Shown: positions 1-10,377, counted from the stretch's first letter. The stretch: DNA of 64,000 nucleotides from an uncultured Pelagibacteraceae bacterium (GCA_902560245.1 CACELK010000003.1:18936-82935); one strand, 5' to 3'. Program-made: numbers and translations. Notes: generated by a model not told the origin, from the letters alone.

Positions 1-930
1 TTCTTATCACTATTTTATACAATTTCAAAATATGAGGAAAAAAATGAGCTTAAAATTTTTTGGATTAATGGCATTAATAAAGTAAAATTTTTAAATGTAT
101 TAATTAAATACACTTTATTATTTTTTTCTTTTCAGGTTTTTTTAACTTCAGTAATAAGCCCTAGCTTGCAATCTCAAGCTAGAATATTTTTAAAGGAGTC
201 TAATATGGATTTTTTTCCATCATTATTGCAGGAGAAAAAATTTATTGATACCGTAGATAATCTTACAATTTTTATTGAAAAAAAAAATTCTTTAGAAGAA
301 TTTGAAAATATTTTTCTTAAAGATGATTTAAATGTTAATAAATCACAGATAATTGTCGCAAAAAAAGGTTTTTTAAAAGAAGTAGGAGGAAAAAGAAAAT
401 TAATTTTATTTGATGGAAAGTTCTTAAATAATGATGAGAAGAAAACTACTGTATTTAATTTTTCAAAGACCGAATTCGATTTGTCTAATTATGTTACAAA
501 ATCTATTACCCATCCTAAAGTTCAAGAATTAAGTACTTTGTTTCTTTTAAATTGTAATTACTCTTTTTATATTAAAAAAATTAAATCCAAGTATTTTGCT
601 CACAACAATGTAAATATACTTTGTAATGAACAATATGTTAAAGAAATAAATCAAGAGCTTTTTGACAGATTAATAAAGCCTATATATTTATTTTTAGTCA
701 CAATTATCTCTTGTTTTTTAATTACTGAATTTAAAGAAAGCCACAATTATAGAAGTAATAAAACTTTAATTTTTTTTGTAGGCATAATATTTCTTATATT
801 TTCAGAAATGTCAGTAAATTATGCAGGAAAAAATATATATAATACAGGTATATTTTATATATTACCATTAATTTTAATTTTTTTAAGTTATCTGAATTTA
901 ATTAATAAATTAATTTACAAAAAAAAATAA
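1..930 (+). CDS. lptF: LPS export permease LptF, 5'-truncated by window edge
   Basis: Inner-membrane subunit of the LptB2FG complex that extracts lipopolysaccharide and passes it to the periplasmic bridge. The frame is open from base 1, so the true start lies before the window; about 309 residues are visible. Seen: a membrane segment near visible residues 38-55 ending in the SVISPSLQSQAR region, a soluble periplasmic jellyroll-type domain, then three C-terminal membrane segments separated by short loops, as in the YjgP/YjgQ family. It is followed after 2 bases by a second protein of the same family (lptG) and then lptD, the usual Lpt neighbourhood. Assignment as F rather than G rests on gene order. 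Confidence 0.85.
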   Translation, partial: FLSLFYTISKYEEKNELKIFWINGINKVKFLNVLIKYTLLFFSFQVFLTSVISPSLQSQARIFLKESNMDFFPSLLQEKKFIDTVDNLTIFIEKKNSLEEFENIFLKDDLNVNKSQIIVAKKGFLKEVGGKRKLILFDGKFLNNDEKKTTVFNFSKTEFDLSNYVTKSITHPKVQELSTLFLLNCNYSFYIKKIKSKYFAHNNVNILCNEQYVKEINQELFDRLIKPIYLFLVTIISCFLITEFKESHNYRSNKTLIFFVGIIFLIFSEMSVNYAGKNIYNTGIFYILPLILIFLSYLNLINKLIYKKK

Positions 931-932
931 CA

Positions 933-2015
933 ATGTTTGCAATTTATAAAAAAAATTTAATTTATTCATTTTTTAAGTCCCTTGGTATAGTAACTATGAT
1001 TTTTTTTTCTATAACAATTATTTTGAATATTTTTGAGGAACTTAGCTTTTTTAAAAATGAGGAAGATGTAAATTTTGCATTGCCAGTCTTTCTAACAATT
1101 TTAAATTCTCCATCTATATTGTTTGATATATTTCCTTTTATATTTTTAATTTCAACTCTTTATTTTTTTTCTGAAATAATTGATAAAAATGAATTAATTA
1201 TTTATAAAAATTATGGTTTAACTAATTTTAACATTATTAAAACAATTACTCTCACGTCCTTTGTGACTGGAATTTTTATTGTCTTAATATTTTACAATTT
1301 ATCTGCAAACCTTAAATTTTTGTATTTGGATATAAAGAATAAGTTTGCAAAAGACGATAAATACTTAGCAGTAATTACCTCAAATGGGCTTTGGATTAAA
1401 GATGAAATAGATGGGAATATTAATTTGATAAATGCCGAAAAAATAGAGGGTAATAATTTAAAAAATGTAATTATAACACAGTTTAATAAAAAATTTGAAT
1501 TTAGAAAATCTATAAGTTCCCAAAAAGTTAATATACAAAATAAATTATGGGTTATTAATGACGCTTTAATTACTAAGGAAAATGAAACTACTTATAGAGA
1601 TAGTAGTATTAATTTTTTAACCAATTTTGATGAGGAAAGAATATCAAGTTTATTCTCAAATTTATCGTCTTTAAATATTATAGATCTTAGAGAGCTTAAA
1701 AATGACTATAAAACCCTTGGATATTCGACTATATTACTTTCAGCTCATCAATTAAAAATATATTCCTATCCTATTTATTTGGCAATCATGGTTTGTTTGT
1801 CCTCAATTTTAATGTTTAATGTAAAATATAATAAATCAAGAGTTTTCAATTTGATCTTTGGAATATTTATTTCTGTAATTATATATTATGTAAATTTCTT
1901 TTTTACGTTATTAACAGAAAGTGAAAAAATTCCGATCAACGTTTCAGTTTGGGCACCACAAATAATTCTATTATTAATTGCGTCTATTGGTTTGGTAAAA
2001 ATTAATGAAAAATAA
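933..2015 (+). CDS. lptG: LPS export permease LptG
   Basis: Second transmembrane half of the LptB2FG lipopolysaccharide extractor. The 360-residue length is normal for the family. Three hydrophobic helices lie in the first 120 residues, a beta-rich periplasmic domain at about 130-265, and three more helices at about 270-355, the YjgP/YjgQ layout. It starts 2 bases after lptF and its last 11 bases overlap lptD, so the three are probably cotranscribed. The ATPase partner LptB is not in this window. Confidence 0.88.
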   Translation: MFAIYKKNLIYSFFKSLGIVTMIFFSITIILNIFEELSFFKNEEDVNFALPVFLTILNSPSILFDIFPFIFLISTLYFFSEIIDKNELIIYKNYGLTNFNIIKTITLTSFVTGIFIVLIFYNLSANLKFLYLDIKNKFAKDDKYLAVITSNGLWIKDEIDGNINLINAEKIEGNNLKNVIITQFNKKFEFRKSISSQKVNIQNKLWVINDALITKENETTYRDSSINFLTNFDEERISSLFSNLSSLNIIDLRELKNDYKTLGYSTILLSAHQLKIYSYPIYLAIMVCLSSILMFNVKYNKSRVFNLIFGIFISVIIYYVNFFFTLLTESEKIPINVSVWAPQIILLLIASIGLVKINEK

Positions 2016-4407
2016 TTTTTTTTCTTTTTTAGTATTATTATTTATTTTGACTTTATTTATCGAAGATAAGGTTAAGGCTCAAGATTTACAATTTAATGCA
2101 TCAGAAATTCAATCTTTAGAAAAGGGAAATAAAATAATTGCCAAAAACGGTGTTGAAATTAATGATCCTAGCGGCATCACAATTAAAGCAGATCAAGCAG
2201 AATATGATAAAATCAAATCAGTTATAGTTGCAAAACAAAATGTAAAAATAATTGATAAAAATAGCGATAATATTTTAATTACAAATGAAGCAATTTATTT
2301 AATAAAAAAAAATAAAATTATCTCTAAAAATGAAACTTTAATTAATGTAGAAAATAAATATTTTATTGACACGTTTGATATTACTTACGATAGAAACTCA
2401 AAAGAAATATTCTCAAAAAATAAAACGATTATTAAAGATAATTTTAAAAATGTTTTAAATTCGAGTAACTTTAGGTTAACAATAAATGACAAAGTTATTG
2501 AAGCCAAAAATATTAAATTAATTGATTATGATTTAAATGAGTATAGTTTTGAAATTGCAAAAATAAATCTTAAGAACGACGAAATTATTGGAAAAGATTT
2601 ATCTATTAAATTTAATAGAAAATATTTTAGTCAAAATAACGATCCTAGATTAAAAGCAAATGTGGTTATAATTGATAAAGAAAAATCAAAATTTAAAAAA
2701 GGTGTTTTTACTATTTGTAAAAAAAGAGACGATAAGTGTCCACCATGGGAAATTTTAGCTGAAGAAATTAATCATGATAAATCTAAAAAATTAATCAATT
2801 ATAAAAATGCCTGGCTTAAAGTTTATGATATGCCAATTTTATATTTTCCTAAATTTTTTCATCCAGACCCAACGGTTAAAAGACAGTCTGGATTTTTAAT
2901 GCCAGTTTTATCTTCATCAAGAAATTTAGGTAATTATATTTCTGTACCCTACTTTCATGTAATCTCTGATAATAAAGATTTAACTTTTTCTCCAAGATTT
3001 TATGATAAAGAGAAAACAATTTATCAAACAGAATACAGGCAAGACAATAAAAATTCTGAACATATTGTGGATTTTAGTATACTTAACGAGTCTAGATTTA
3101 TTCTTAAGGGAGATAAAACAAAAGGTAGTCACTTTTTTTCTAAATCAAATTTTAATACTAACCTAAACTTTTTTGAAAATTCAAAAATCGATATTGCTAT
3201 TCAACAAGTTTCAAAAGACACATACCTTAAAACTCATAAGTTAAAATCTCCTCTTATTGGTTCAGAGTCTTTGTTAAATTCAAAAATCTTATTTGAAGGA
3301 GTCAATAATGATTTAAATTTTGATATTTCAGCAGAGGTTTTTGAAGATTTATCTAAAGAGGATTCGGATAGATATGAATATATTTTTCCAAATTACAATC
3401 TAACTAAATATTTTGAAAATAATTTAAATGGAGAGTTATCTTTTACATCTTCAGGTAATAACAAAATTTATGATACAAATGTAAAAAATCAAAACATAAC
3501 AAATGATTTAAATTTTAATTCAAATAAAAAAATATTTGAAGGAGGTTTTGTAACTAGTTATGAAGTTCTATTAAAAAATTTTAATTCTGATAGCGAAAAT
3601 ACGAATAACAGAAAAAATCAATTAGAGCAAAATTTTCAATCAATAATCAAATACCATATTGAATATCCATTAAAAAAAGAAGGAGCAAAATTTGATTCAA
3701 TTTTAAAACCTATTTTATCAGCTAGATTTAGTCCAAATAAATCAAAAAATTTGAGACCAGAAGATAGAATAATTGATTATAATAATATTTTTTCCCTAAA
3801 CAGAATTGGTTCAAACGAGACAGTTGAGGGTGGACAATCAATCACAATTGGTAATGAATTTAAAACTTTTAATAAATCCGATCAGCAAATTTTTTCATTT
3901 AATTTAGCAACAGTATTTAGAGACGAGGAGAATCTAGATCTTCCAGAAAAAAGTACTCTAAATAGAAAAACATCTAATATAGTTGGTGAAATACTTTTGA
4001 ATCCAAATAACTTTATAGATTTAAAATATGATTTTTCATTAGATAATAATTTGCAAACTCTTAACTATAATTTTATAGACGCTACATTAAGTGTAAATAA
4101 TTTCGTTACGTCTTTTGAATTTTTAGAAAAAAACAATATAATCGGAGAAGAAAGTTATTTTGCTAATCAAACTTCATTTAACTTTAATGAAAATAACTCA
4201 TTAACTCTTGGAATGAGGCAAAATAAACATTTAGATATTAATGAATACTATAATTTAATATATGAATACCGAAATGATTGCTTAAAGGCTGCAATCGAGT
4301 ATAAAAAAGATTATTACGAGGATAGAGATCTAAAACCCCAGGAGCAAATTTTCTTCTCTCTTACAATTATGCCATTTGGAGGTGCTAGCAGCCCAAATCT
4401 TAAGTAA
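2005..4407 (+). CDS. lptD: LPS-assembly outer-membrane protein LptD (OstA/Imp)
   Basis: Outer-membrane beta-barrel that inserts lipopolysaccharide into the outer leaflet. The 800 residues begin with a hydrophobic signal peptide ending near residue 25 (VKAQ). An OstA jellyroll domain with repeated degenerate beta-strands follows at about 28-200. A region with two cysteines flanking KKRDDK (near residue 240) leads into the WLKVYDMPILYFPKFFHPDP segment typical of the barrel start. The remainder is long, Asn-rich and strand-like, ending in a terminal barrel strand (FFSLTIMPFGG). A further Cys near the C-terminus (YRNDCLKAA) could take part in the disulfides known for LptD. Confidence 0.92.
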   Translation: MKNNFFSFLVLLFILTLFIEDKVKAQDLQFNASEIQSLEKGNKIIAKNGVEINDPSGITIKADQAEYDKIKSVIVAKQNVKIIDKNSDNILITNEAIYLIKKNKIISKNETLINVENKYFIDTFDITYDRNSKEIFSKNKTIIKDNFKNVLNSSNFRLTINDKVIEAKNIKLIDYDLNEYSFEIAKINLKNDEIIGKDLSIKFNRKYFSQNNDPRLKANVVIIDKEKSKFKKGVFTICKKRDDKCPPWEILAEEINHDKSKKLINYKNAWLKVYDMPILYFPKFFHPDPTVKRQSGFLMPVLSSSRNLGNYISVPYFHVISDNKDLTFSPRFYDKEKTIYQTEYRQDNKNSEHIVDFSILNESRFILKGDKTKGSHFFSKSNFNTNLNFFENSKIDIAIQQVSKDTYLKTHKLKSPLIGSESLLNSKILFEGVNNDLNFDISAEVFEDLSKEDSDRYEYIFPNYNLTKYFENNLNGELSFTSSGNNKIYDTNVKNQNITNDLNFNSNKKIFEGGFVTSYEVLLKNFNSDSENTNNRKNQLEQNFQSIIKYHIEYPLKKEGAKFDSILKPILSARFSPNKSKNLRPEDRIIDYNNIFSLNRIGSNETVEGGQSITIGNEFKTFNKSDQQIFSFNLATVFRDEENLDLPEKSTLNRKTSNIVGEILLNPNNFIDLKYDFSLDNNLQTLNYNFIDATLSVNNFVTSFEFLEKNNIIGEESYFANQTSFNFNENNSLTLGMRQNKHLDINEYYNLIYEYRNDCLKAAIEYKKDYYEDRDLKPQEQIFFSLTIMPFGGASSPNLK

Positions 4408-4409
4408 AA

Positions 4410-5351
4410 ATGATTAGACTTCAAACAAATTTTATTATCACAATATTATTTTTCATATTTTTTTTTAATAAAATATTAAATGCATCCTCAAATTTTTTCA
4501 TAGTAACAAAGATAGATAATGAGATAATTACAAACATTGATATAGCTAAGGAAGTAAATTATTTGATCGCTTTAAATAATGATTTAGAAAAGATTGATAA
4601 CAAATCTCTAGTAAATTTAGCAAGAGACTCACTTATTAGAGAAAAAGTTAAAAAAAATGAATTAAAAAAAAATTTTAAAAGCTTTAATGTAAATGAAGAT
4701 GTTATTAAACAACTTATAGAAAATTTTTATAAAAGACTTAAACTTAATACGATTGATGAATTTAGGAACTATTTAAATAATTATAATGTTAATCTATCAG
4801 CAGTAGAAAGTAAAATTAGAATAGAAATTTTATGGAACAATTTAATTTATAACAAATATGCCAACCAAATTAATATTAATAAAAAGGAATTAGAGAAGAA
4901 AATTAATAAAAAAAGAGATAATGAAATTAAAAAATATTTACTTTCTGAAATATTATTTTCTACAGAAAAAACAAAAGATTTTGAAAAATTAAATAATGAA
5001 ATAAGAAAAAAAATCTTAGAGAATGGTTTTAAAACTGCAGCAAATATTTACAGCAAATCTGATACTTCTAAATTTGGTGGAAGAATAGGTTTTATTGAGG
5101 AAAGTCAACTCTCAAAAAATATTCTTGATAAGTTAAATCTTCTTAATATAGGTGAAATAACAGATACTATAAAAGTGCCAAACGGATATTTAATTTTGAA
5201 ATTAAATGAAATAAAAATAGAAAAAGTTGAAAAGGATTTTAAAAAAGAGCTAGATAATTTAATAAGATTTGAGACTGACAGACAATTAAATCAATTTTCA
5301 ATGATATATTATAATAAAATTAAACTTAATACAAAAATAATAAATGAGTGA
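4410..5351 (+). CDS. surA: SurA-like periplasmic peptidyl-prolyl isomerase/chaperone
   Basis: Likely chaperone for outer-membrane proteins. The 313 residues open with a signal peptide (hydrophobic 8-24), followed by the SurA N-terminal pattern (VTKIDNEIITNIDI), a helical middle, and a single parvulin-type domain at about 170-270 (LSEILFS, then SKFGGRIGFIEESQLSKNI, then a GYLILKLNE strand). E. coli SurA is longer (about 430) with two parvulin domains; this short single-domain form is common in alphaproteobacteria. It sits 2 bases after lptD and overlaps pdxA by 8 bases, matching the classical lptD-surA-pdxA-rsmA order. The family call is firm; isomerase activity is inferred. Confidence 0.82.
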   Translation: MIRLQTNFIITILFFIFFFNKILNASSNFFIVTKIDNEIITNIDIAKEVNYLIALNNDLEKIDNKSLVNLARDSLIREKVKKNELKKNFKSFNVNEDVIKQLIENFYKRLKLNTIDEFRNYLNNYNVNLSAVESKIRIEILWNNLIYNKYANQININKKELEKKINKKRDNEIKKYLLSEILFSTEKTKDFEKLNNEIRKKILENGFKTAANIYSKSDTSKFGGRIGFIEESQLSKNILDKLNLLNIGEITDTIKVPNGYLILKLNEIKIEKVEKDFKKELDNLIRFETDRQLNQFSMIYYNKIKLNTKIINE

Positions 5352-6318
5352 ATACAATATAATAATTGCGGGAGAGCCATATAGTATTTTTTTAGAAATT
5401 CTATTTAAATCTATCAAACTTAAAAAAATTAAAAAACCTTTTTTATTAATCTGCTCAAAAAAATTACTAATTTCACAAATGAAAATACTTAAATTCAAAA
5501 ATAAAATTAATGTTATTAATAAAAATGAAATTGAAAATATTAAATTAAAAAAAAATCATATAAATATTTTAGATGTTAAATTTAAATTTAATAAAACTTT
5601 TGACAAGATTTCGAATAAGTCTTCAAAATATATTACAAATTGTATTAATGAAGGATTTATTTTATTAAAAAAAAAAAAATCAAAAATTTTAATAAATGGA
5701 CCTATATCAAAAAAACATTTTTTAAAAAAAAAATATTTAGGAATGACTGAATATATTGCAGAAAAATCAAAAAAGAAGGGCAAAGAAATTATGCTTATTT
5801 ATAATAAAAAATTATCGGTTAGCCCTATAACAACCCACCTTCCATTAAAAGAAGTTAGTAAAAATATTAGTCAGTCAAAAATAATAAAAAGTGTTTTAAC
5901 AATAGAGGCTTTTTTTAAAAAAAAACTTAAAATAAAACCAAAATTTGCGATTACCGGATTAAATCCTCATTGTGAAACTAATAAAAAATTTTCTGAAGAA
6001 GAAAAAATTATAATGCCGGCCATCAGAAGTTTAAAAAAGAAAAAAATTAATATAAAAGGCCCTTATCCCGCTGATACAATTTTTTTAAAAAAAAATATCA
6101 GAAAATTCAATATTGTAATCGGCATGTATCATGATCAAGTTTTGACACCTATCAAAACTTTGTATGGATTTAGCGCTGTAAATATTACTCTTGGACTTCC
6201 TTTCTTAAGAATTACACCTGATCATGGGCCAAACAATATAATGTTAGGAAAAAATAAATCTGATCCTGCAAGTTTGGTTGAAATATTTAAGCTCTTAAAT
6301 CAAATACGTGAAAATTAA
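5344..6318 (+). CDS. pdxA: 4-hydroxythreonine-4-phosphate dehydrogenase PdxA
   Basis: NAD-dependent, metal-using dehydrogenase of the DXP-dependent pyridoxal 5'-phosphate pathway. The 324 residues match the family length. Seen: the N-terminal IIIAGEPYSI segment, NGPISK near residue 118, metal-binding His in TTHLPL, NPH in GLNPHCE, the GMYHDQVLTPIK motif with its metal His, and the C-terminal TPDHGPN signature. It is extremely Lys/Ile-rich, with long AAA runs in the DNA. It overlaps surA at its start and rsmA at its end. Confidence 0.92.
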   Translation: MSEYNIIIAGEPYSIFLEILFKSIKLKKIKKPFLLICSKKLLISQMKILKFKNKINVINKNEIENIKLKKNHINILDVKFKFNKTFDKISNKSSKYITNCINEGFILLKKKKSKILINGPISKKHFLKKKYLGMTEYIAEKSKKKGKEIMLIYNKKLSVSPITTHLPLKEVSKNISQSKIIKSVLTIEAFFKKKLKIKPKFAITGLNPHCETNKKFSEEEKIIMPAIRSLKKKKINIKGPYPADTIFLKKNIRKFNIVIGMYHDQVLTPIKTLYGFSAVNITLGLPFLRITPDHGPNNIMLGKNKSDPASLVEIFKLLNQIREN

Positions 6319-7096
6319 AGCAAAAAAAAGTTTAGGACAAAATTTTTTAATTGATAAAAATACTCTTCAAAAAATAGTAGATGTTGAAAATATAATCAAC
6401 ACTAGTAGCGTTCTAGAGGTTGGAGCTGGTACGGGAAATTTAACTGAGTTTATTTTAGAAAAAAAACCAAAAAAAATATTTATAATAGAAAAGGATGAAA
6501 AACTTGTTAAAAAATTAGAGGAAAAATTTGGTAAAAAAATAGAAATAATAAACAAAGATGTTTTAGATGTTTCTGAACATTTAATTTCTCCAGAAAAATT
6601 GATAGTTTACGGAAACTTACCTTATAATATATCTACCCAAATTCTATCAAAATGGATTACTAATAATAAAAATAATTGGTATATAAGTTTTGTTTTAATG
6701 TTTCAAAAAGAAGTCGCCGATAGAATTTTAGCAAAGGTAAATTCAAAAAATTATGGAAGAATATCTATCCTATCAAATTGGAAACTTAATGTTAAAAAAG
6801 TTGTAGATATAAATTCTTCATGTTTTATGCCTAGACCTAGAGTTCAAAGTACACTATTAAAATTTACTCCTAAACAAAAAGTGATTACTTTAAAAAATTC
6901 CAAAAATCTTGAAATTATTACAAGGATTTTTTTTAACCAAAGGAGGAAAAAAATTAAAAAACCTTTAAATCAATTATTTAAAAATCCGGACAAAATAATT
7001 GAAAAATTTAAACTTAATATAAATTTAAGACCTCAAAATCTTGCTCCTGAGGTTTATTATGGGCTAGCACAAGAATATGAAAACTTAGGAAATTAG
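6308..7096 (+). CDS. rsmA: 16S rRNA (adenine1518-N6/adenine1519-N6)-dimethyltransferase RsmA (KsgA)
   Basis: Dimethylates the two adenines of the 3'-terminal 16S rRNA hairpin during 30S maturation, using SAM. In its 262 residues, [11 protein letters not shown] is near the start, the SAM-binding [10 protein letters not shown] at 37-46, the catalytic NLPYN at 103-107, and [10 protein letters not shown] marks the C-terminal subdomain. The start is a GTG at 6308, inside the last codons of pdxA (11-base overlap), which aligns with the conserved N-terminus. Its 3' end overlaps the convergent gmk gene by 12 bases. Confidence 0.95.
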   Translation: MKIKAKKSLGQNFLIDKNTLQKIVDVENIINTSSVLEVGAGTGNLTEFILEKKPKKIFIIEKDEKLVKKLEEKFGKKIEIINKDVLDVSEHLISPEKLIVYGNLPYNISTQILSKWITNNKNNWYISFVLMFQKEVADRILAKVNSKNYGRISILSNWKLNVKKVVDINSSCFMPRPRVQSTLLKFTPKQKVITLKNSKNLEIITRIFFNQRRKKIKKPLNQLFKNPDKIIEKFKLNINLRPQNLAPEVYYGLAQEYENLGN

Positions 7097-7717
7097 TTTA
7101 TTAACATGATCTTTAATAAACTGAATATCGTACTTAATTTTTTTTTCATTGTCTTCAGATTCGATTAATTCACATATTTTTTCTAAACATTTTTCAAGAT
7201 GATCATTTATTACGACATAATCATAGTTGGTCCAATGAAGAACATCTTTGTTAAATTCTTTCATTCTTTCCTCAACTATTATTTTATCTTCCATATGTCT
7301 TTTTGAAAGCCTTGTAAATAAAACCTCTCTAGATGGTGGTAATAGAAAAAAAGTAATTAAATTATATTTTAGTCTTTTATTTTTTATTTGTTGAGCTCCT
7401 TGCCAATCAATATCAAATATAACATTTTGTCCATCATCTAATTTTTCTTTTACTGGTTTAAGAGTTGTGCCGTAAAAATTATTAAAAACTTTAGCATGCT
7501 CTAAAAATTCACCCTTATTAATTAAGTCTTTGAAATTTTTTTCGTTCGTAAAATAGTAGTCTTTTCCAGATTTTTCGTTTTGCCTAGGACTTCTTGTGGT
7601 GTGTGATATAGATATTTGATAATCTTTTTTTTCGGCTATTAGTTTTACAAGAGTAGTTTTGCCTGCACCAGAAGGCGATGATAGAATAATCATTTTACCA
7701 TCTTTACTGGATGACAT
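7085..7717 (-). CDS. gmk: Guanylate kinase
   Basis: Phosphorylates GMP to GDP with ATP. The 210 residues are the usual size. A P-loop ([12 protein letters not shown], residues 13-24) is followed by the GMP-binding [19 protein letters not shown] segment, a [11 protein letters not shown] region and the lid with RMKEFNKD. It is last in a minus-strand run fabD-fabG-acpP-gmk; acpP lies 10 bases upstream. Confidence 0.95.
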   Translation of the reverse strand: MSSSKDGKMIILSSPSGAGKTTLVKLIAEKKDYQISISHTTRSPRQNEKSGKDYYFTNEKNFKDLINKGEFLEHAKVFNNFYGTTLKPVKEKLDDGQNVIFDIDWQGAQQIKNKRLKYNLITFFLLPPSREVLFTRLSKRHMEDKIIVEERMKEFNKDVLHWTNYDYVVINDHLEKCLEKICELIESEDNEKKIKYDIQFIKDHVNKLIS

Positions 7718-7727
7718 TTAAATATTT

Positions 7728-7967
7728 TTAATTACTTTTACTCTCAATAAATTTAATTGCATCACTTACAGTTAAAATTTTTTCAGCCTCACTATCAGAG
7801 ATCTCTGAACCAAACTCCTCCTCAAATGCCATAACCAATTCCACTGTATCTAAACTGTCTGCCCCTAAGTCATCTATAAAACTTGACTCATCAGTTACTT
7901 TTGCCTCGTCTATCCCTAGGTGATCCGCAACTATTTTTTTTACTTTGCTTGAAATATCATCTGACAT
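7728..7967 (-). CDS. acpP: Acyl carrier protein
   Basis: Carries fatty-acyl intermediates on a phosphopantetheine arm attached to Ser38 in the GADSLD motif. It is a 79-residue, strongly acidic protein with the four-helix ACP pattern ([11 protein letters not shown], then [15 protein letters not shown], then SDAIKFIE). An AAAGGA Shine-Dalgarno stands just upstream of the start. It follows fabG after 49 bases, the standard fabD-fabG-acpP order. Confidence 0.97.
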   Translation of the reverse strand: MSDDISSKVKKIVADHLGIDEAKVTDESSFIDDLGADSLDTVELVMAFEEEFGSEISDSEAEKILTVSDAIKFIESKSN

Positions 7968-8016
7968 ATTAATCCTTTTTGTTATATTTTTGTTAATAGA
8001 TTATTAATCATTTTTG

Positions 8017-8751
8017 TCAAGCCATATACATACCTCCATTAACATGTATTGTTTCCCCTGTGATATAGGCTGCCGCATCAGAAGATAAAAAAGCTACAGT
8101 ATTTGATACATCCTCCCCTGTTCCAAGTTTGCTCATTGGGATTCTTGATGTCAAAACAGCTTTGATACTTTCAACTATTTTATCAGTCATTTTTGATTGT
8201 ATAAATCCAGGTGAGACACAATTTATTGTAATATTTTTTTTTGCATATTCAATTGCTAAACTTTTTGACATTGCAACCATTCCCGCCTTTGATGCCGAGT
8301 AATTTGATTGTCCTAAATTTCCAGTATGACCAACTATAGAAGTTATATTCACAATTCTTCCATATTTATTTTTTAACATTTTTTTTATTGCGTGCTTACA
8401 TAAGTAAAAAGTAGATGTTAAATTTATATCTATTACTTTTTTCCACTCCTCATCTTTCATTCTAAGTGACAAATTATCCATAGTTATTCCAGCATTATTT
8501 ATTAAGACATCTAATCCAACTAATTGAGAATAAACGTTTTCAATAAACTCCTCTATTTTTGAATGATCAGATATATCAAACTTAAGAACGTTTAAAGATG
8601 GATATTCTTTTTTTAAGGAGTCAAGTTTCTCTGAATTTGTTCCCGTTGCTAAAACTGTTCCATCTAAAGATAAGAATTTTTTAACGAGTGCATTCCCTAT
8701 TCCTCCAGTGGCACCCGTTACAAGTATTTTTTTTCCCTTAAAATTAATCAT
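8017..8751 (-). CDS. fabG: 3-oxoacyl-[acyl-carrier-protein] reductase FabG
   Basis: NADPH-dependent SDR that reduces beta-ketoacyl-ACP in fatty acid elongation. In its 244 residues, TGATGGIG (12-19) binds the cofactor, NNAG lies at 85-88, and the catalytic Ser138, Tyr151 and Lys155 (YSASK) are all present. The C-terminus has the usual ITGETIHVNGGMYMA. The first 8 bases overlap the end of fabD. Confidence 0.95.
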   Translation of the reverse strand: MINFKGKKILVTGATGGIGNALVKKFLSLDGTVLATGTNSEKLDSLKKEYPSLNVLKFDISDHSKIEEFIENVYSQLVGLDVLINNAGITMDNLSLRMKDEEWKKVIDINLTSTFYLCKHAIKKMLKNKYGRIVNITSIVGHTGNLGQSNYSASKAGMVAMSKSLAIEYAKKNITINCVSPGFIQSKMTDKIVESIKAVLTSRIPMSKLGTGEDVSNTVAFLSSDAAAYITGETIHVNGGMYMA

Positions 8752-9676
8752 CTATTTTAATTATATTTATATCTTCTTCTTTATTTATTGCACTAACTTT
8801 TATATTTCTATCTATCCTTTTAACTAAACCAGACAAAATTTTTCCTGGTCCTATCTCAATAAACTGATTTACTCCTTCTTTGATCATATACTGAACGCTC
8901 TCCCTCCAACGTACCCTACTTTCAATTTGTTTTATTAACAAATCTTTTAAAAGAGATTTATCATTTATTTCGGCTCCTGTAACATTAGAAATTAATGTAT
9001 TTTTAAAGTTTTCAAATTTCAATTTTTGAATTTCTTTTTGCATTATAATAGTTGCTTTATTCATTAGATTGCAATGAAAAGGAGCGCTAACAGATAGTTT
9101 TATATTTTTTATTTTTTCTGAAGTTAAATCTAAGGAAAGTTTATTTATATCATCTATTTTTCCACTAACAACTATCTGACCAATTGAGTTATCATTAGCA
9201 ACATAACAAACATATTTATCTTTGTTTTCATCTAAAGTTTTTTCTATTGTTTCAATTTTAGTCCCTAGTATAGCTATCATAGCACCTTCTCCTTTTGGAA
9301 CTGCACTCTGCATCGCTTTTCCTCTTATCTTTAAAATTTTTAAGGTACTAGCAAAATCTATAGATCCTGCGCATGCCAAGGCTGTATATTCTCCAAGAGA
9401 ATGTCCAGCAAAAAATTTTGCTTTATGTAAATCAACCTCAAATCTTTGAATTAAAATTTGAAAAATAGCATAACTAACTAAAAAAATCGCAGGCTGAGTA
9501 TTTTCAGTTAAATCTAACTGGTCTTTTGGACCTTCTAAAATAAGTTTCGAAATAGGAAAATTCAGAATTTCATCAGCTTCTTTATAAAGTTTTTTAAATA
9601 AGTCAAACTTATTATAAAACTCAGATGCCATACCTATTGATTGAGACCCTTGACCTGGAAAAATAACAGAAAACAT
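8744..9676 (-). CDS. fabD: Malonyl-CoA:ACP transacylase FabD
   Basis: Moves malonyl from CoA to ACP to start fatty acid elongation. In its 310 residues, FPGQGSQSIGM opens the protein, the nucleophile Ser93 sits in GHSLGEYTAL, catalytic His201 in SAPFHCNLM, and the C-terminal FIEIGPGKILSGLVKR is conserved. It is first gene of the minus-strand fabD-fabG-acpP-gmk run and is divergent from rpsF across a 75-base promoter region. Confidence 0.95.
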   Translation of the reverse strand: MFSVIFPGQGSQSIGMASEFYNKFDLFKKLYKEADEILNFPISKLILEGPKDQLDLTENTQPAIFLVSYAIFQILIQRFEVDLHKAKFFAGHSLGEYTALACAGSIDFASTLKILKIRGKAMQSAVPKGEGAMIAILGTKIETIEKTLDENKDKYVCYVANDNSIGQIVVSGKIDDINKLSLDLTSEKIKNIKLSVSAPFHCNLMNKATIIMQKEIQKLKFENFKNTLISNVTGAEINDKSLLKDLLIKQIESRVRWRESVQYMIKEGVNQFIEIGPGKILSGLVKRIDRNIKVSAINKEEDINIIKIDD

Positions 9677-9713
9677 TAAATATTTAAATTTTTATGTATT
9701 GTAATTAAACAAT

Positions 9714-9719
9714 TATAAT
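9714..9719 (+). promoter_or_regulatory. Candidate -10 box for the rpsF-rpsR-rplI operon
   Basis: A perfect TATAAT lies 33 bases upstream of the rpsF start in the 75-base divergent spacer with fabD. No good -35 hexamer stands at the ideal distance (TTTATG at 9691-9696), so this rests on the -10 box and position alone. Confidence 0.4.
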
Positions 9720-9751
9720 AGTATATCCTCATTTTTTATAAAAGATCTATT

Positions 9752-10093
9752 ATGAATTTATACGAACATACAATTGTTGCAAGACAGGATATGAGTTCCA
9801 GTCAAATTAAACAGATTACAGAGAAATATTCAAAAATAGTTGAAAAAAATGATGGTAGTATTGTTAAAACTGAAAGCTGGGGGCTTATAAATTTATCATA
9901 TATAATTAAAAAAAATAAAAAAGGTAACTACATCCATTTAAAATTTAAAGGAAATGGTAAAATTGTTAATGAACTAGAGAAAAGTGAAAGAATAGATAAA
10001 AATCTTTTGAAATTTCTTACTGTAAAAGTAAAAAAATTTGATCTTGAAACTAACTATTTCGAACAAAAAGAAAGTATAGAAAAGAAAAATTAA
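9752..10093 (+). CDS. rpsF: 30S ribosomal protein S6
   Basis: Ribosomal platform protein that pairs with S18. It has 113 residues with the S6 opening ([15 protein letters not shown]), a central [21 protein letters not shown] strand pair and LLKFLTVKV near the end. It is first in the conserved rpsF-rpsR-rplI-dnaB order, followed by rpsR after 5 bases. Confidence 0.96.
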   Translation: MNLYEHTIVARQDMSSSQIKQITEKYSKIVEKNDGSIVKTESWGLINLSYIIKKNKKGNYIHLKFKGNGKIVNELEKSERIDKNLLKFLTVKVKKFDLETNYFEQKESIEKKN

Positions 10094-10098
10094 TTAAA

Positions 10099-10377
10099 AT
10101 GTTTAAAAAAAAAAGATCATCTGGACAAAAAAATAAACAACAAAGCAGTTTTTCAAAGTTAAGTATTTTTCAACCTAATAAATATAAATTTAAAAAATCA
10201 TGCCCCTTATCAATCAAAGGAGCACCAAAAGTTGATTATAAAAATATAAAACTTTTGAAAAAATATGTTTCTGAGAATGGAAAAATACTCCCATCAAGAA
10301 TAACTAATGTAAGTCAAAAAAAACAAAGGGAATTATCTCTTTCTATTAAGAGAGCGAGAAATTTAGCGTTAATTTAA
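10099..10377 (+). CDS. rpsR: 30S ribosomal protein S18
   Basis: Small-subunit protein bound next to S6. It has 92 residues, with a basic N-terminal extension ([15 protein letters not shown]) before the conserved core: [22 protein letters not shown] and the C-terminal [13 protein letters not shown]. Its last base overlaps the start of rplI (TAATGA junction), suggesting translational coupling. Confidence 0.96.
   Translation: MFKKKRSSGQKNKQQSSFSKLSIFQPNKYKFKKSCPLSIKGAPKVDYKNIKLLKKYVSENGKILPSRITNVSQKKQRELSLSIKRARNLALI

Noticed and set aside
5298..5783. Short minus-strand frames within pdxA
   Set aside because: Phe/Ile-rich antisense readings of Lys/Asn-rich coding sequence; no start context or family.
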